64,000 nucleotides of DNA from Nemania diffusa. Its lineage: Eukaryota; Ascomycota; Sordariomycetes; Xylariales; Xylariaceae. A program made the position numbers and the translations under genes. Shown here piece by piece: positions 12,561 through 27,900 of this stretch (the first letter of the stretch is position 1; each line of letters opens with the position of its first letter). The notes under the pieces are model-generated. The model saw only the letters and a list, made by a program, of their open reading frames with translations. It did no database searches and had not been told where the DNA came from. Location of the stretch: positions 1,178,001-1,242,000 of the forward strand of contig JBBPUQ010000001.1 of the NCBI GenBank assembly GCA_038501195.1. Reading direction: 5' to 3'.

Positions 12561-14300
12561 TACACGTGTACAGTTGCCCACAGGGCTTACTGTTTTATAA
12601 TTCAATTTAAGTAACTATGCTGATACTACTAGGGCCCACTTTTTTTTTCTACTTTTTTTTTTAAATCAAACTTGCAACTTAACTTTTTACAATTATTTTT
12701 TTAATTTAGTAATAATTTATTTAAATTTTTATATAAATTAATATATATATAATTAATTTAATTATATTTTAAAATAGTTATATAAATTAAACGCAGTTTT
12801 TTTAAATTAAATTTGTTATATATAATTTATAAATATATTAGTTTTATATAGTTTATATATTTTATTTTTTTATTAATTTTATTTTATTTGTTACAATTGC
12901 TATAGTTGCTATGTAATTTTATATAAATAAATTTTATTTTTATATTTTTAATAATATTAAAAATAATTGCAAATGTTTTTAAATATTTTAGTTCGTTTTA
13001 AATTATATAAATAGTTTTTAATTTGTTAATAAATATATTTACTAGTTATAACTATATTTTATATTAATAAATATTATTTTTATATTTTTAGCAGTATTAA
13101 TTTTAACTATAAATATTTTTAACTACTTTAGTTAACTTTATACTATATAAATATATTTTAATTTATTAGTAAATATATTAAATAGTAATAACAATATTTT
13201 ATATTAATAAATATTGTTTTTATATTTTTAGTAGTATTAACTTTAATAACTAATTTTTTAAAAAACTTAAAGCTTTTTTATATTATATAAGTTTATTTTA
13301 ATTTATTAATAAATATATTTTATAATAGTTATAATATATTATATTAATAAATATTATTTTAATATTTTTAAAAATATTACTTTTAATTATTAACAGTTTT
13401 AAAAACTTAAAAATGTTTTAAATAATATAAATATAATTTAATTAAATAGTATATATATTTTTATTAAAACTAAAAAATCTAGTTAGTATATTTTTTAATT
13501 AAAACTTTTAAAAATAAATCTATATTATTAACAAAAATATAAATTTATATAAATATATTATTTATATTATAACTATAGCAGTATTATTATATAATATTTT
13601 GATTGTTTTACTAATATATTATATAACAAAACATTTAAAAAATTAAAACATAATTAATTAAAATAAAAACAATACTATTAAGCAATATATTTTATTTTTT
13701 AATTTTTAATATATTGTTTTTTTTTTATTATATAAAATTGCAGTAATTTTAATTATATTGTATAAAATATATAAACAGTTTATTAAAATCAAACTTAATT
13801 AAATATATAGTTAATAATATAATATTATTAAAGCTTATAAAAATACAAAAATATATAAAATAATATTAAAATATATAATTAATTTAAATATTAGTTAATT
13901 AATATAGCTTTTTGTTTATTAATTTGTTAATATTTAAGCTATTTATTTCTGCTTTTTATATTTTTCGACTTTTTTATATTTTATAAAAATTTCTTTTTAT
14001 ATGCTTTTGTTACATTTTGTTTTGTTTATTTTTTTTTTATTATTTATATATTGTTAATTTTTTGCTTTAATTATTATTATGCTTTTTTTTTTAATTAATA
14101 TTATTTAATATAATTAATAATATTTACTAGTTGTTTTTAACTACTTTAAAAACTGCAATATTTTTATAATTAAAACTATTTAAATTATTAAAGCGCTTTT
14201 TTAGTTTTTTTACAACAAAGTTTACTGCATTTTAAATAAATTTAAAATATAATTTTTTAATATATATTATATTATATTAAACTAATATAATTTGTTATAA
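12561..14300 (+). repeat. Left arm of the long terminal inverted repeat
   Basis: Starts at TACACGTGTACAGTTGCCCA and aligns without obvious large gaps to the reverse complement of 49,659-51,395 for about 1.74 kb. The outermost bases read ACAGTTGCCCACAGGGCTTA here and ACGGTTGCCCATAGAGCTTA in the other arm, so they differ only by transitions. Later landmarks also pair, such as the TGCTATAGTTGCTAT stretch near 12,900 and ATAATTTGTTATAA near 14,290. Patchy collinear similarity continues to about 14,850. Confidence 0.9.
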
Positions 14301-15469
14301 GTTATTTAATATTTAATTAATTTTGTTATAATTTATAAAAACAAAAAACTAAAAAATATAAAATAAAAAATCAATTAAGTTAAATATATAACTGCTATTA
14401 TATTATATATATTTAATAAAACTAAAACAAAAATAATATATTATATATATTAATAAAAAAATTATAATAGTTTAATAAAACAGTATATTATTATAAATAA
14501 TATAAATTTTAAAAATATTTATATAAACTGCTATTATTTTAAATAAAGTAAAAAATATTTGCTTTATATTAATAAGTTTTAATTTTAATAAACTAAATAT
14601 AAATAAATATTTATTAATTAATATAAAACTAAAAAATATAAAAAAAAAAAAAAAGTTAAAATTTTTAAAAATTTTTGCTAAGTTTATAGCAAAAATAGCA
14701 AAAATAGCAAATTTGTAAAAATTAAAAGTTTAGTTTAATTAAATTAAAAAAAAAATCGAAATATAAACTAAAGCTATATATATTATAAAAAAACAATATA
14801 AATATATTAATAATAAAAAAAAAAATAAATAAGCAATAAAAAAATAAATAATATATTAAAACTTTAAACTGTTTATAGTTAAATTATTATATTTAATAAC
14901 TAAAAAATTTAATAATATAAAATTAAATAAACTAAAAAAATATAAAGCTTTATATATATAAATATTATAAAATATACTCAATTTTTTATACAATTAAACT
15001 TAAACTATAAAATATAGCATTGTTTTAATTTAATCAAGCTTGTTTTAGTTATATTGTTTTTACGCTTTTTTAACTATTATATTTTATATTTATTTGCTAC
15101 TATTATTTATTGTTTTTTTTTGTTTATTATTTATATTTGTTATTTTATACAATATATAATAAATGTTGCTTTATAATAAACTGTTTATATTTAACAATAT
15201 ATAAACAAAATCTATGCTAAAAAGTTTATATATATAATTAATATTTATTTTTAATAAAAGTTATTATATTTTTATTTTTTTTATTGCAACAACTTCAGTA
15301 AGCTTTATTGTTTATTGTTATATTTTTAATTTAACTTTTATTTGCTTTGTTTTTATTAATTAATTTTTTATTATTATTTAATATATTGTTATTTATTTTT
15401 TTTTCTGTTTTATTTATACTATTTTAATACTTTAGTTTATTATTGTTTTTTTTGTTAGTTTTACAAAAT

Positions 15470-16500
15470 ATACAGATTGCAAAAAATCAAAGTATATATA
15501 AAACTATTTTAAATCGAAATTTTACAATTAAAAAAGTTTTATTTATATTTTAGTTAATTATAGCAGCGTATATTTGCAGTAGTGTTAGCTATATCAATTA
15601 TATTAATAAAATCGAACATATTTGTAGTTTCGATTTAATTAATATATATATATATAATTTATATAATAATTATGCAAACTTTATTAATTAAGTTTTTGCT
15701 TTTTTTATTATTATAAACTAAATATATAAAAACTATATAAAAACAAGTATAAACTTTTTTAAACAAATTATTTTAAAAAATAATATATTAGCAAATGTTT
15801 TATTTGTTAATATTTATATATTTTTTATTTTAAGCAATATTATTAAATATTATAAAATTAAAACTAATAATAGTTTAACAATTAATATTAATACAACGTT
15901 TTATATTTGTAACAAAAAAAATAAAAATTTAAAAAAAACTTAAAAAACTTAACTAGTTTTAAATGTTTTAAAACTAACTAGTTGTAAGTTAAAAAACAAA
16001 AAAGCAAATACAACAGTTTTAATTATAATTAAAACAATTGCAAATAATAAAACTTAAATTAAATAAAAGTATATAAACAAGCTATAAATTAAAAAAAGTA
16101 TAATTAATTAAACTTATAAATATAAATATAATTACTAACATAAAATTATTATAAAATTAATATATAATTTGTTTTTAATATTAATATTTAAACCGATATA
16201 TAATAAAACAAATATTAGCGAATTTGATTTTATTAAAACTTATATAAGCTATTTTAAAACAGTTATAGCTTTATTTGTTACAAATAATTATAGTAAATTA
16301 AACTTAATTAAATTAAATTATTAAAAAAAAATAATAAATAAAAAAGTTTATAGTTTATTTAATTAAAAATTTAATAGTTTAAATAAACTGCTGCTACTGC
16401 AAAAAGTTTTAAATATACTAGATATATTTGCAACTAATATATATAACTTTAATTGTAAATGTTTCAATAATACTTCAAACAAAAAACAAATAGCAAAAAA
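15470..16500 (+). pseudogene. Degraded reading frame in the left arm (RIP ghost gene)
   Basis: Reading frame 2 from about 15,470 to 16,322 (about 280 codons) contains only about ten stops, all TAA or TAG. That is several-fold fewer than expected for DNA of this composition. One stretch at 15,560-15,690 has over 40 codons with none and reads like a protein (AAYICSSVSYINYINKIEH). From about 16,385 a different frame runs about 40 codons without a stop (NKLLLLQKVLNILDIFATN). TAA/TAG are the expected RIP products of CAA, CAG and TGG. I cannot name the protein; a transposase is the obvious guess given the flanking inverted repeat. Confidence 0.45.
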
Positions 16501-16799
16501 AACTACAAAATAAATAAATGTTTTATTAATAAAAACAAAAGTTAAAATATAAAGTTTATAGCAATATATTTGTTTAATAATTAAAACTTTTTAATATAAA
16601 GTTTTAAAATTATAATATATTTTTTTATTTTTAAATTATTTTAACTATATTTTATATTTAATTTATAAATTTTATAAAATTAAACTTGTAAATATTAAAT
16701 ATATATTATTATATATTAATTATTTTAGTAATAATTTTAATAAAACATTTTTATTGTTTTTTTAAAAATAAATTTACTAAAATTTTATTAAAAAATTTT

Positions 16800-17237
16800 A
16801 AAATAATATTAAATATTAATAAATAATAAATAAATATAATAAATAAATAATAATAAATATAATAATAATAAATAAATAATAATAATTAATAAATAATAAT
16901 AAATATAATAATAATAAATATAATAATAATAATTAATAAATAATAATAAATATAATAATAATAAATAAATATAATAAATAAATAATAATAAATAATAAAA
17001 AATAATAAAAAATAAAATAAATAATAATAATAAATAAATATAATAAATAAATAATAATAAATAATAAATAATAATAAATAAATAATAATAAATAATAAAT
17101 AATAATAAATATAATAATAATAAAAATAATAATAATAAATAAATAATAATAAATAATAAATAATAATAAATATAATAATAATAAAAATAATAATAATAAA
17201 TAAATAATAATAAATAAATATAATAAATAAATAATAA
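16800..17237. repeat. Irregular AAT/AAAT microsatellite
   Basis: A-rich array of TAA and TAAA units in changing order, leading into the pure 7-base array. No G or C is present over several hundred bases. It marks the inner end of the left arm. Confidence 0.8.
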
Positions 17238-17724
17238 TAATAATAAATAATAAATAATAAATAATAAATAATAAATAATAAATAATAAATAATAAATAAT
17301 AAATAATAAATAATAAATAATAAATAATAAATAATAAATAATAAATAATAAATAATAAATAATAAATAATAAATAATAAATAATAAATAATAAATAATAA
17401 ATAATAAATAATAAATAATAAATAATAAATAATAAATAATAAATAATAAATAATAAATAATAAATAATAAATAATAAATAATAAATAATAAATAATAAAT
17501 AATAAATAATAAATAATAAATAATAAATAATAAATAATAAATAATAAATAATAAATAATAAATAATAAATAATAAATAATAAATAATAAATAATAAATAA
17601 TAAATAATAAATAATAAATAATAAATAATAAATAATAAATAATAAATAATAAATAATAAATAATAAATAATAAATAATAAATAATAAATAATAAATAATA
17701 AATAATAAATAATAAATAATAAAT
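17238..17724. repeat. Pure 7-base minisatellite (AATAATA)n, about 69 copies
   Basis: Near-perfect tandem array of AATAATA (equivalent to TAAATAA), period 7, over about 487 bases. The lack of variants contrasts with the irregular array before it and suggests recent expansion or homogenisation. The unit is 7 bases like some telomere repeats, but it has no G run. Confidence 0.9.
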
Positions 17725-20214
17725 ATATTTAATATTAATAAGTTTTTTTATAAATTTTGTTATATATAATAAATTTTATAAAAATAAATTAATAATATTT
17801 AAATTTAAAAAAATTTAAATAATTTTAATTAAAAATTAAATATAACAAATATATTATTATAATTATTATAAAAATATAATAGTTTTAAAATATTTTTAAT
17901 ATAAATTAATAATATATATAAATATAAATAATTAATTAAAATTTTAAATATATATTATTTATTTAATATTATAATTATAAATATATAAATATTAATTAAT
18001 AAATTTAAAAAATAAATATAAATTAATAAAATTATTAAATTATATTTATTTAAAATAAAAATATTATAAATATATTTTTAAAAAAAACTAATTTTAAAAA
18101 TATTATAAAATATAATAAATAATTTTTATTTTTAATAATATATTTTAAAAGTAATTATTTATTAAAAAATATTATTTTATATAAACATTATATAAATATA
18201 TTTTAATATATTTATATTTTAATGTTTTATATTATAAATAAATAATTATTATAAATTAATATTTAGTTTATTATTAAATAAATATAAATTTTTTTAAAAA
18301 AAAGCTTTTATTTAAAACTATATTAATTATTTAAAAAAAATAAACAAATATTTATATAAAAAACAAAATATAAATATAAAATTAATATTTAATTATATAT
18401 TATAAAATAAATAAATATATTTTATAAAAAATATAATATATTTATTTTAAATTAAAAAAATAATTAAAAGTTTTAATATAATAATAATATTTATAAAATA
18501 TTAATTTTATAATTAAAATAATTTATATTATAATTAAATTAATTAAAATTTATATATTAAATATATTTATTTTATTTTTAATATTATAATAAAATATAAT
18601 TATATATTATAAAAAAAGTTTAAAAATTTTAATTATTAATTTAATTATTTAAATGTTTTAAATTTAATATAAAAATTAAATATAATTTAATTTATAAATT
18701 ATAATTAATAATAAATAAATTATTAAATAATTATTTTTATATATAAATATTTTATTTTAAATTATTTAATTTTTAAAGTTTAATTTAATTTAATTTTAAT
18801 AAATATAATTTAATAAATAATTATAAATATTTTAAATTAAATAATTAAATTTTATAATTTATTATTTATAATATTAAAGTTTAAATTATATTTTATATTA
18901 AATATTATAAAAAATTATAATTAATATAATATATTAATTTAATTATATTATTATTATAAAGTTATAATAACTTTATAATATAAAAAAATAATAATTTAAT
19001 TTATATTTTAAATTATATATTAATATAAAAAATTAAATTATTAAATTTTTAATTTTTTAAATAAAATATATTAATAATTATAAATATTAATATTTATAAA
19101 AATAAAATAAAATAAAAATTAATTATAAAATATAATTAATATAATATTATAAAAAATTTATATAATAAAAATTAAAAATATTAAAATATAATATAAATAA
19201 ATTAATTAATAAATTATAATTAATATAATAATATTATAATATATATTTATATTTAATATAAATAAAAATATAATTATTATTTTAATAATATTTTAAATAA
19301 TATATATATAAATAAATAATTTTAAATATAATAAATATATTAATTTTATTATATAAAAATTAAATTATATTATTAATATTTTCTTTTTATAATATTTTAA
19401 ATTTAAATAAAGTTTTATTATTATAATATTATTATTTATTAATAATAAATAAATTTAAAATATTTATTTTAAATTTTTAATTTATTAATATTTTATAATA
19501 TTGTTATTATTTTATATATATTAATTAATTTATAAATAAAATATTATTAATTTTAAAAAATATATAAAATTATTTAATATAATAAATTAATTAATTTATT
19601 TTTATAATTAATTTTTTTTAATATAAAATATAAATTTAAAATTAAATTTGATTTTAAGTTTTATATATTAATAAAATATTTATATTAATTTTATAATTAA
19701 TATTAATAATAAAACAATTTAATTTTTTAAAATATTAAAATATTTATATTTTTTTATATTGTTTTTATAATAATTTTATAAATTTATTTATAATTTTTTA
19801 TTAATTAATAAATATTTTTATATTATTTAATTATATAATATTATTATTAAGTTTATATTTTAAAGTTTTTAATATATATAATTATTATTAAAATTATATA
19901 TATAAATAATTAAAATAATTTATAAAATTTAAATATATATTTAATTTTTTATTTTTTATATTAATATATAAATATATAAATTTTATTTATATATATTAAT
20001 AAAACTTTAATTATATATATTTAAATATATTTATATAAATTAAATTAAAAAATAATAATATAATAATATTAATTTAATTATTTATTAATTTTAATTATTT
20101 TATAATATTTATATTTTTTAAAAATAATATTATAATAATTATTAATTATATAATTTTTGAATTTTTTAAAATATATATAATATATAATATATAAAATATA
20201 ATAATTTTAATAAA

Positions 20215-20400
20215 AAAAATATAATATAATTTATTAATATTTATAAAATTTATAAATTATATATATATATATATATAATATTTTATTAATATTAATTAAT
20301 AATTATAAAATATAAATATAAATTAATAATTATATTTATATTAAAAATTAATTATAATTAAAAATAATTTTTATAATATATTATTAAGTTATTATTTTAA
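20215..20400 (+). repeat. Relict LTR-like copy, 3' end plus start of interior
   Basis: Matches the end of the 24,676 copy and the sequence after it: a (TA)n run, then ATTTTATTAATATTAATTAA, then AATTATAAAATATA. The upstream part of the roughly 300-base unit is not clear. This suggests that a related element starts here and runs right. Confidence 0.55.
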
Positions 20401-23400
20401 TTATTTTAATTATTATTTTTATGTTTATTATTATTTATATTTAAAATAATAATAATAAATATAAATTAATAAATTAATAACTTTATATAATAAAAATAAA
20501 TTTAATTATAAAAATATAATTAAATTAATTTAAAATATTATTATTAATATTATTAATATATTAAAAATATTATAAAATTAAATATTAAAAATAAATAATT
20601 TATAAATATATTTAAAATTAAATAATTAAAAACAAATTTATATATATTATTAAATAATATATATATAAAAATAAATAATTATATATAAAAAAATAATAAT
20701 ATTATAATTAATAATATTTAAATATTTAAATATATTAAATTTATAAAAATATATTATATTAATAAAAATTATAAACTTTTATTTTAATATATTATTAATT
20801 AAAAAATATTAAAAATATTATAATATAATATTTTTTTAAATTATAAATTAAATAAAATAAAGTTTATATAATATTTAATAAATATTTAATTTAAATAATT
20901 AATTATAATTAATATTATATAAAGTAAATTATTTTTATATTTATTTAAATAAAAAAACAATTTAATAAAAATAATATTTAAAATTTTTAAATTTTTAATT
21001 AATAAATTATAATTTATATAATATATATTAAATAATTTAATTATTATATAATTTTATTTTAATATATTTTAATTTAAAATTTTTTTAATTAATTAAAAAT
21101 TTATAATTAATATATTATTTTTTAATTTATAAATTATAGTATAAATATTTAATAAAAAATTTTTTAAAATTAAAAATAAAATAAATTTATTATAAAATAA
21201 TAAATTAAATAATAAAATAAAAAATAAAAAAAAATAATATTTTAATATATTAATTATATTTTTATTATAAATAATATATATATATATAAAATTAAATATT
21301 AATATTTTATAATATTTTTAAAAAATAATTAATATATTATAACATATAATTAAAATTAAAATTTTATATATATTTATTTTAATATAAATAAAATATATTT
21401 AAATAATAATTATTTTAATTATAATTAAATTAATTAAATTTTATTTAAATAATTATTATAAAATATAAATTTATTATTTAATTATTTTAATATTAATTAA
21501 TTAAAAATTAAAAGTTATTTTATAAAATAAAAAATTATAAAATTATTATAAATAATTAAATATTTAAAATTAATATTTTATATTTAATAATTAATTTTAT
21601 AAAGTTTTTTTTTATAAATATTATTTAAAATATATTATATTATTATTAAAATTTAATATTTTAAAAACTATTTAATTATATTATATATAACTTTAATATA
21701 AATTTTATAATAATATATTATTATATATAAAAAAAATAATATAAACATTTATAAAATTTTTAAATAATAATATTAAATTAAATAATATTATATTTAATTT
21801 ATTAATTTTTAAAATAATTTTTATAATTAATTATAATAAATTTTTTTATTTAAAAATATTTAATAATATTTATATAAAAATTAATATTAATTAAATTAAA
21901 TAAATTTAAAATAAATAAAGTTTTTATAATTAAAAAATATAATATTATAATTAATTTATTATATAAAAAAATAAATTTATATAAAAAAGTTTAAAATATT
22001 AAATAATTAAAACTTTAATATAAAACTAAATTAAAAAAAACTATTTATATTTATTAAAAAGTAATAATTGAATTTTAATTATATAAAATTATAAAAATAA
22101 TAATAAAATTTTAAATTTAATATAAATATTAATAATTTAATTTAATATTACTATTATTATTATATTAAATTTTAATATTAAATAAATAATTTATTTAAAA
22201 TAATATAATTATTATATATATTAATAAAATTAAAAATATATTAATTTAATATATATTATAAATATTATTATAATAAATTAAAATATAAAAATATTTATAT
22301 ATATTTAATATTTAATATATATTAAAAATAATTTTAATAAATTTATAATTATAAAATTATAAATTAATAATAATTTAATTTTTATTTTTAAATATATTAA
22401 ATAATATTAATATTTAAATATTTTAATAAATAAATAAAAGTTTTTTTTTTTTATAAAAAATTAATTATTATATAAAACTTTTTTCTTTATAACATATTAT
22501 TTTTAAATTATAATTAAAAATACTATATAATTTAATAATTATTATTAATATTTAATAAATTTTAAATAAAATATTAAAATATTAAAATATTAAATATATA
22601 AATATATTAATAAATTAATAATATAATTTTATAAAAAACTATTTATATATTTAAACTATTAATTATATTATTAATAATATATTTAAAATTTTAATTTATA
22701 TATAAATATTAAATTAAATTAAAAACAATATTAAAAAAATTATTTAAAATTAATATTATATTATTTTAAAAAATATAAAATTATAAAATATTAACAATAA
22801 AAATAAATTTATATTAAATATTTAAAAAATTAATTATAATATAAATATTAATTATATAATAATTTATATAATATTATTAATATATATAAATTTATAAAAT
22901 ATTATTTTATATTATAATTTAAATAATTATATTAAAAAATTTTAATATTAAATTAATAATTTATTTTATTTTATAAATATATATTTTAATAATTATATAT
23001 AAAAATTATAAAAAATAAATAAATTTAATAAAATTTATTAATATTATTAATTTTATTTATAATTAATAATATATTATTTATATAGTTGTTATTAATTAAT
23101 ATAAATATAAATTTAATTTAAATTTTAATATTAATATTATTATTATATATTTAATAAATAAATATAAAAGTTTTTATAATTTTTTATAATTTTTTAATTT
23201 ATATAATAATTAATAAATTATATAATATTTATATTTAATATAATAATATAATATAAATATTTAATTTATTTTTATATAAAATAATAATTTAATTATTATT
23301 AATAAATATTATTTAAATATAATATTTAAAATATTATTATTTTAAAATTTTAATTATAAATTTATTAAAATTTATTATTTAAATAAATAATAAAATTATA

Positions 23401-24675
23401 ACGAAATAATTAAATTTAATTTTAATAGCAAAAAATTAAATAAATAATAAAAAGTTTATTAAAATATTTCTTTAAAAATAATTTATTTATATTATTATAT
23501 ATTTATTTTTTAAAATTAAATAGTTATAATTATATAATTATTTTTATTAATTTATTAATATTTTATTAAAATATAATATTATTATAATTAATTTATTAAT
23601 AATTATATAATAATTAATATTAATTTAATATATAATTTTTTAATAAAATTAATAAATTATAAAAGTATTTTTAAATTTATATAATAAAATATTTATTATT
23701 AACAAAAAAAATTTTTTTTTTATTATATATTAATATAAATAATATAATTTTTTATTTAAAACAGCTAATATAATAAAAAAAATTAAAATATTAAATTTAT
23801 TAAAATTTTATTAAAATGTAATAAATATAAATTATTTTATTTTATTATTATTTTTATAATATTTTATATAATTTAATTAAAAGATTTTATTTTTATAAAT
23901 TTAAAATTTTAAAATTATATTTTATAATTTTAAATAAAGTTATAATTTATAAAAAAAATTCTAAAATAATTATAATAATTTAAATTTTTTAAAAATATAT
24001 AAAAAAAATTAATTTTTAATATTTTAAAATAAATATAATTTTTAATTAAATAAATAACTATTTAATATTTTTATATAAAGTTTTTAATATATAATAAAAT
24101 TATATATAAATTTATATAATTTTATAAATAATATATTATATTTTAATAATTATTTTTAAATATAATATTTTAATTAAATATATATTATAAGAAAAAAAAT
24201 TTAATATTAATATAATATATTTTAAATTTTTTATTATTTAGAATAAAATATTTATATAATTATATAATATATATTTAATTTAAAATATTTAATAAATATA
24301 AAAATAAAAATTTTAAATTATATTAATTTAATTAAAATAATTTTTTTATATTTAAAGTTTTTATATAAAAATTTTAAATTATTATATATATTTAATATAT
24401 AATAATAAATAAATTTTTAATTAAATCAAAATTATAATATTATATAAAAATAAAAATAATAATATTTTATATATAAACTTTTTAAATAATTAAAATAATT
24501 TTAAATTTAAATATATATAAATATATTTATATAATTATTATATTAATTAATTATTATATTTATATTATAATTAATTTAATATTAATTATAATATTTATTT
24601 ATAAATTATTTAATTAATTTATTAATAAAACAAATATTATATAATTATAATTATTAATATAATTTATATTAAACT

Positions 24676-24975
24676 AATAATTTAATAAAACTTATATATA
24701 TATATTAAATATATATAATTAAAACTTAAATTATAATTTTTATTAAATAATTAAATAAATAAAAAATATTAAAATTTATTAAAATTTATAAAATTTATAA
24801 ATTTTATATATATATATATATAAATAATTTATATATAACTTTTTTAATTATATTTTTTTTTATAAAATATATATATAAATTAATATAAAACTTTAAAATT
24901 TAAAAATAAAATTTAAATTTTATAAATTATTTTAAATTTTTTTATATATATATATATATAAAATTTTATTAATAT
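24676..24975 (+). repeat. LTR-like direct repeat, copy 1
   Basis: About 300 bases repeated almost unchanged at 30,243-30,540. Shared landmarks in order: ATATATTAAATATATATAAT, AAATAATTAAATAAATAAAA, TTATAAAATTTATAAATTTT, a (TA)n run, ATATATAACTTTTTTAATTA, and a second (TA)n run near the end. The spacing of about 5.57 kb fits an LTR retrotransposon. Confidence 0.75.
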
Positions 24976-27900
24976 TAATTAATAATTATAAAATATAATT
25001 ATAAATTAATAAAATAAAAAAGCAGAAATTAATTATTATTAAAAATAACTTTTATATTATATTTTTTTTTTTTTTTATATAAAAAATATATTACTATTTT
25101 TATTAATTAATTAAAAATATATTAAATTAATTATTAAATAAATAAAACTTAACTATTAAAAAATTAAAGTTTTTTTTATAATAATTTAATTAATTTTTAT
25201 ATAAAAATTAATAAAACTATAAATTATTTTATATATTTATTTTTTTAATTATTTTATTTATTTTATAATTTTTATTTTTTTATTTTTTTATTTTTTATAA
25301 TTATATTAATATTAATAATAAAAGCAATAATAATAATAATAGCTATAATAATTAAATAAATTTAAAATAACAATTTAATAGCTTTATATAATAAAAATAA
25401 CTTTATATATAAAAATATAGCTAAAAATAATAATATTTAAATAAAAATTTAAAAAAAAAAACAGATCTAAAATATTAAAATATAACTATTAATTTTAATA
25501 TTTTTGTAAAATTTATAAAATTAATAATATATTTTATATAATATTTATATAATTATATATAATTAAAAATTAAAAAAAAACAGTTTATATAAATATTTAT
25601 AATAAATTTTAATAAATAAATAAAATTTATATTTATAAATATTAATTATATATTTAAACAAAAATTTAATATTATAATTAAAAATAATTTAAATATTTAA
25701 TTATATAATATAATATATAATAATAAATTTATTTATATTTTTTAAAAATATAAAAATAAAAATAATAATAAATTAAACAATAATATATTTATATAAATAA
25801 TATTAATTTTAATATTTATATTAATTAATATATTAGAACTTTTTATTATATAAATAAATTTGTTAATATTATAACCGATTATATTAAAATTAATAATATT
25901 AATATATATTTTAATATTTAATATAAATAATTAAATATTTATTTTTTTTATATAAATAAAAATTTAAAAATTTATATTTATTTTTAAAATTTTTATTATA
26001 TATTTTATATTTTTATTTATATATAAAAATCGATTATATAAAATTTTTTTTATTTAAATTATTTATAATAATTTAATTAAAACAGTTTAATTTATTATAT
26101 TTATTAAAATATAATAGTTTAATTAAAATTATAATAATAAATTATATAATATATTATATAATAAAACTCGAATTTTTATTTTAATATATTATTAATTTAA
26201 AATTATTAAAAAATAATATTATATAATGTTTTTTTTTATATTAAAAAAAAAAGCTAAATAATATTATTTTAATTATATTAATTTAATATATAAATAAATT
26301 AAAATTTATATAATATTTAATAATTATTTTAATATAATAATTAATTATAATTAATATTAAATTAACTAAATTATTATTATTTTTATATAAATAAAATAAA
26401 ATAATTTAATAAAAATAATATTTAAAATATTAAAAACTATAATTAATAAATTTTAATTTATATAATATATTTTAAAATTTAGCTATTATAAAAAAATTTA
26501 ATTTTATATAATAGTTATATAAATATATTTTAATATATTGAAGCTTAAATTTATTTTAATTAATTAAAAATTTATATATAAAGCTTTATTTTTTAATTTA
26601 TAAATAATATTATAGAATTTTTTTAATTAAAAAATAAACTATTATTATATAATAAATATTTATTTTATTAATAAATAATATAATATTAAATATTTGAAAT
26701 AATTATATAATTATAGCTTTAAAAAAAATTTTTATTAAAAACTATAATAATTATATAATAAAAATAATAAAAATAACAAAAAATGTTTTATTTATAAAAA
26801 GCTTAATTATTAATTTATTAATTATAATTAATAAAAAAAATTAAAAATAAAAAAATAATATTTTATTATATATAATATTTTAAAATAAAAAACTTTATTA
26901 TATAAAAAATGTAATATATTTATATTAAATTATAAAAATAATAAAAACTTTTTATATAATAATAAATTTAATAACAATTTAAAATTTAAAACTAAAAATA
27001 AAACAGTTTAATTTTTAATAAATTTAATATATTTTTATTATATAATAAAAAAAATATATATATATTTAAAATTAAATATTAATATTAAATAATTTTTATT
27101 TAAATAATTAATATAATATAAAATATTAAAATATTTTATAAAATATTAATATAACTAAAATTTTAATTATTAAAAAAGTTTAAACTAAAACTTTTATATA
27201 AAAAAACTTTTTTATATAAATAAACTAAATTTTAAATAATATAATAATTTAATTTAATAATATTAAAAGTTTTAAAATTATAAATATTATAATAATTTTA
27301 ATATTAATTAAATTAATTAAATTTTATATTTTAAATATATTAATTTTATTTTTATTATTATTATAAAATATAAATTAATTATATATTTATTTTAATAATA
27401 TATAAAATATAATTATATAATAAAATAATATAATAATATTAATTATATAAAAATAAAAATATTTATTTTTTAATATTAATTAATTAAAAATTATAAATTA
27501 TTTTATAAAATAAAAATTTTAAAAATTATATTGTTAATTTAAATATTTTTATATAAAAAAATTTATAAAATTATTATAAAAAATTAAATATAATAATATT
27601 AATATTTTAATATTTTAAAAAATTAAAAAATTTTATTATTATTATTAATTATATAATTAAATTTTAAAAAAATTTAAATTTTTATTAAAAAATAAATATA
27701 ATTTTAATTATAAAATTATTATTAATATTATATAAATTAATAAATAATTAATTTTATATATAATTAATATAAATATTTTATTTTAAATAGCTAAATTTTT
27801 AAAGTTTTTAAATATATATAATATTTAAAATATATTATATTAATATTAAATTTTAATATATTGAAAGTTATTTAATTATATTATATATAATTTTAATATA

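Noticed and set aside
15950..15990. AACTAGTTGTAAGTTAAA-like motif near 15,970 also seen near 47,980 in direct orientation
   Set aside because: Short and in a two-letter-rich background; without alignment statistics it cannot be told from chance.
16800..17724. CRISPR array or telomere-like repeat
   Set aside because: A simple 7-base A+T unit with no spacers and no G-rich strand; fungal telomeres are TTAGGG and the array is internal.
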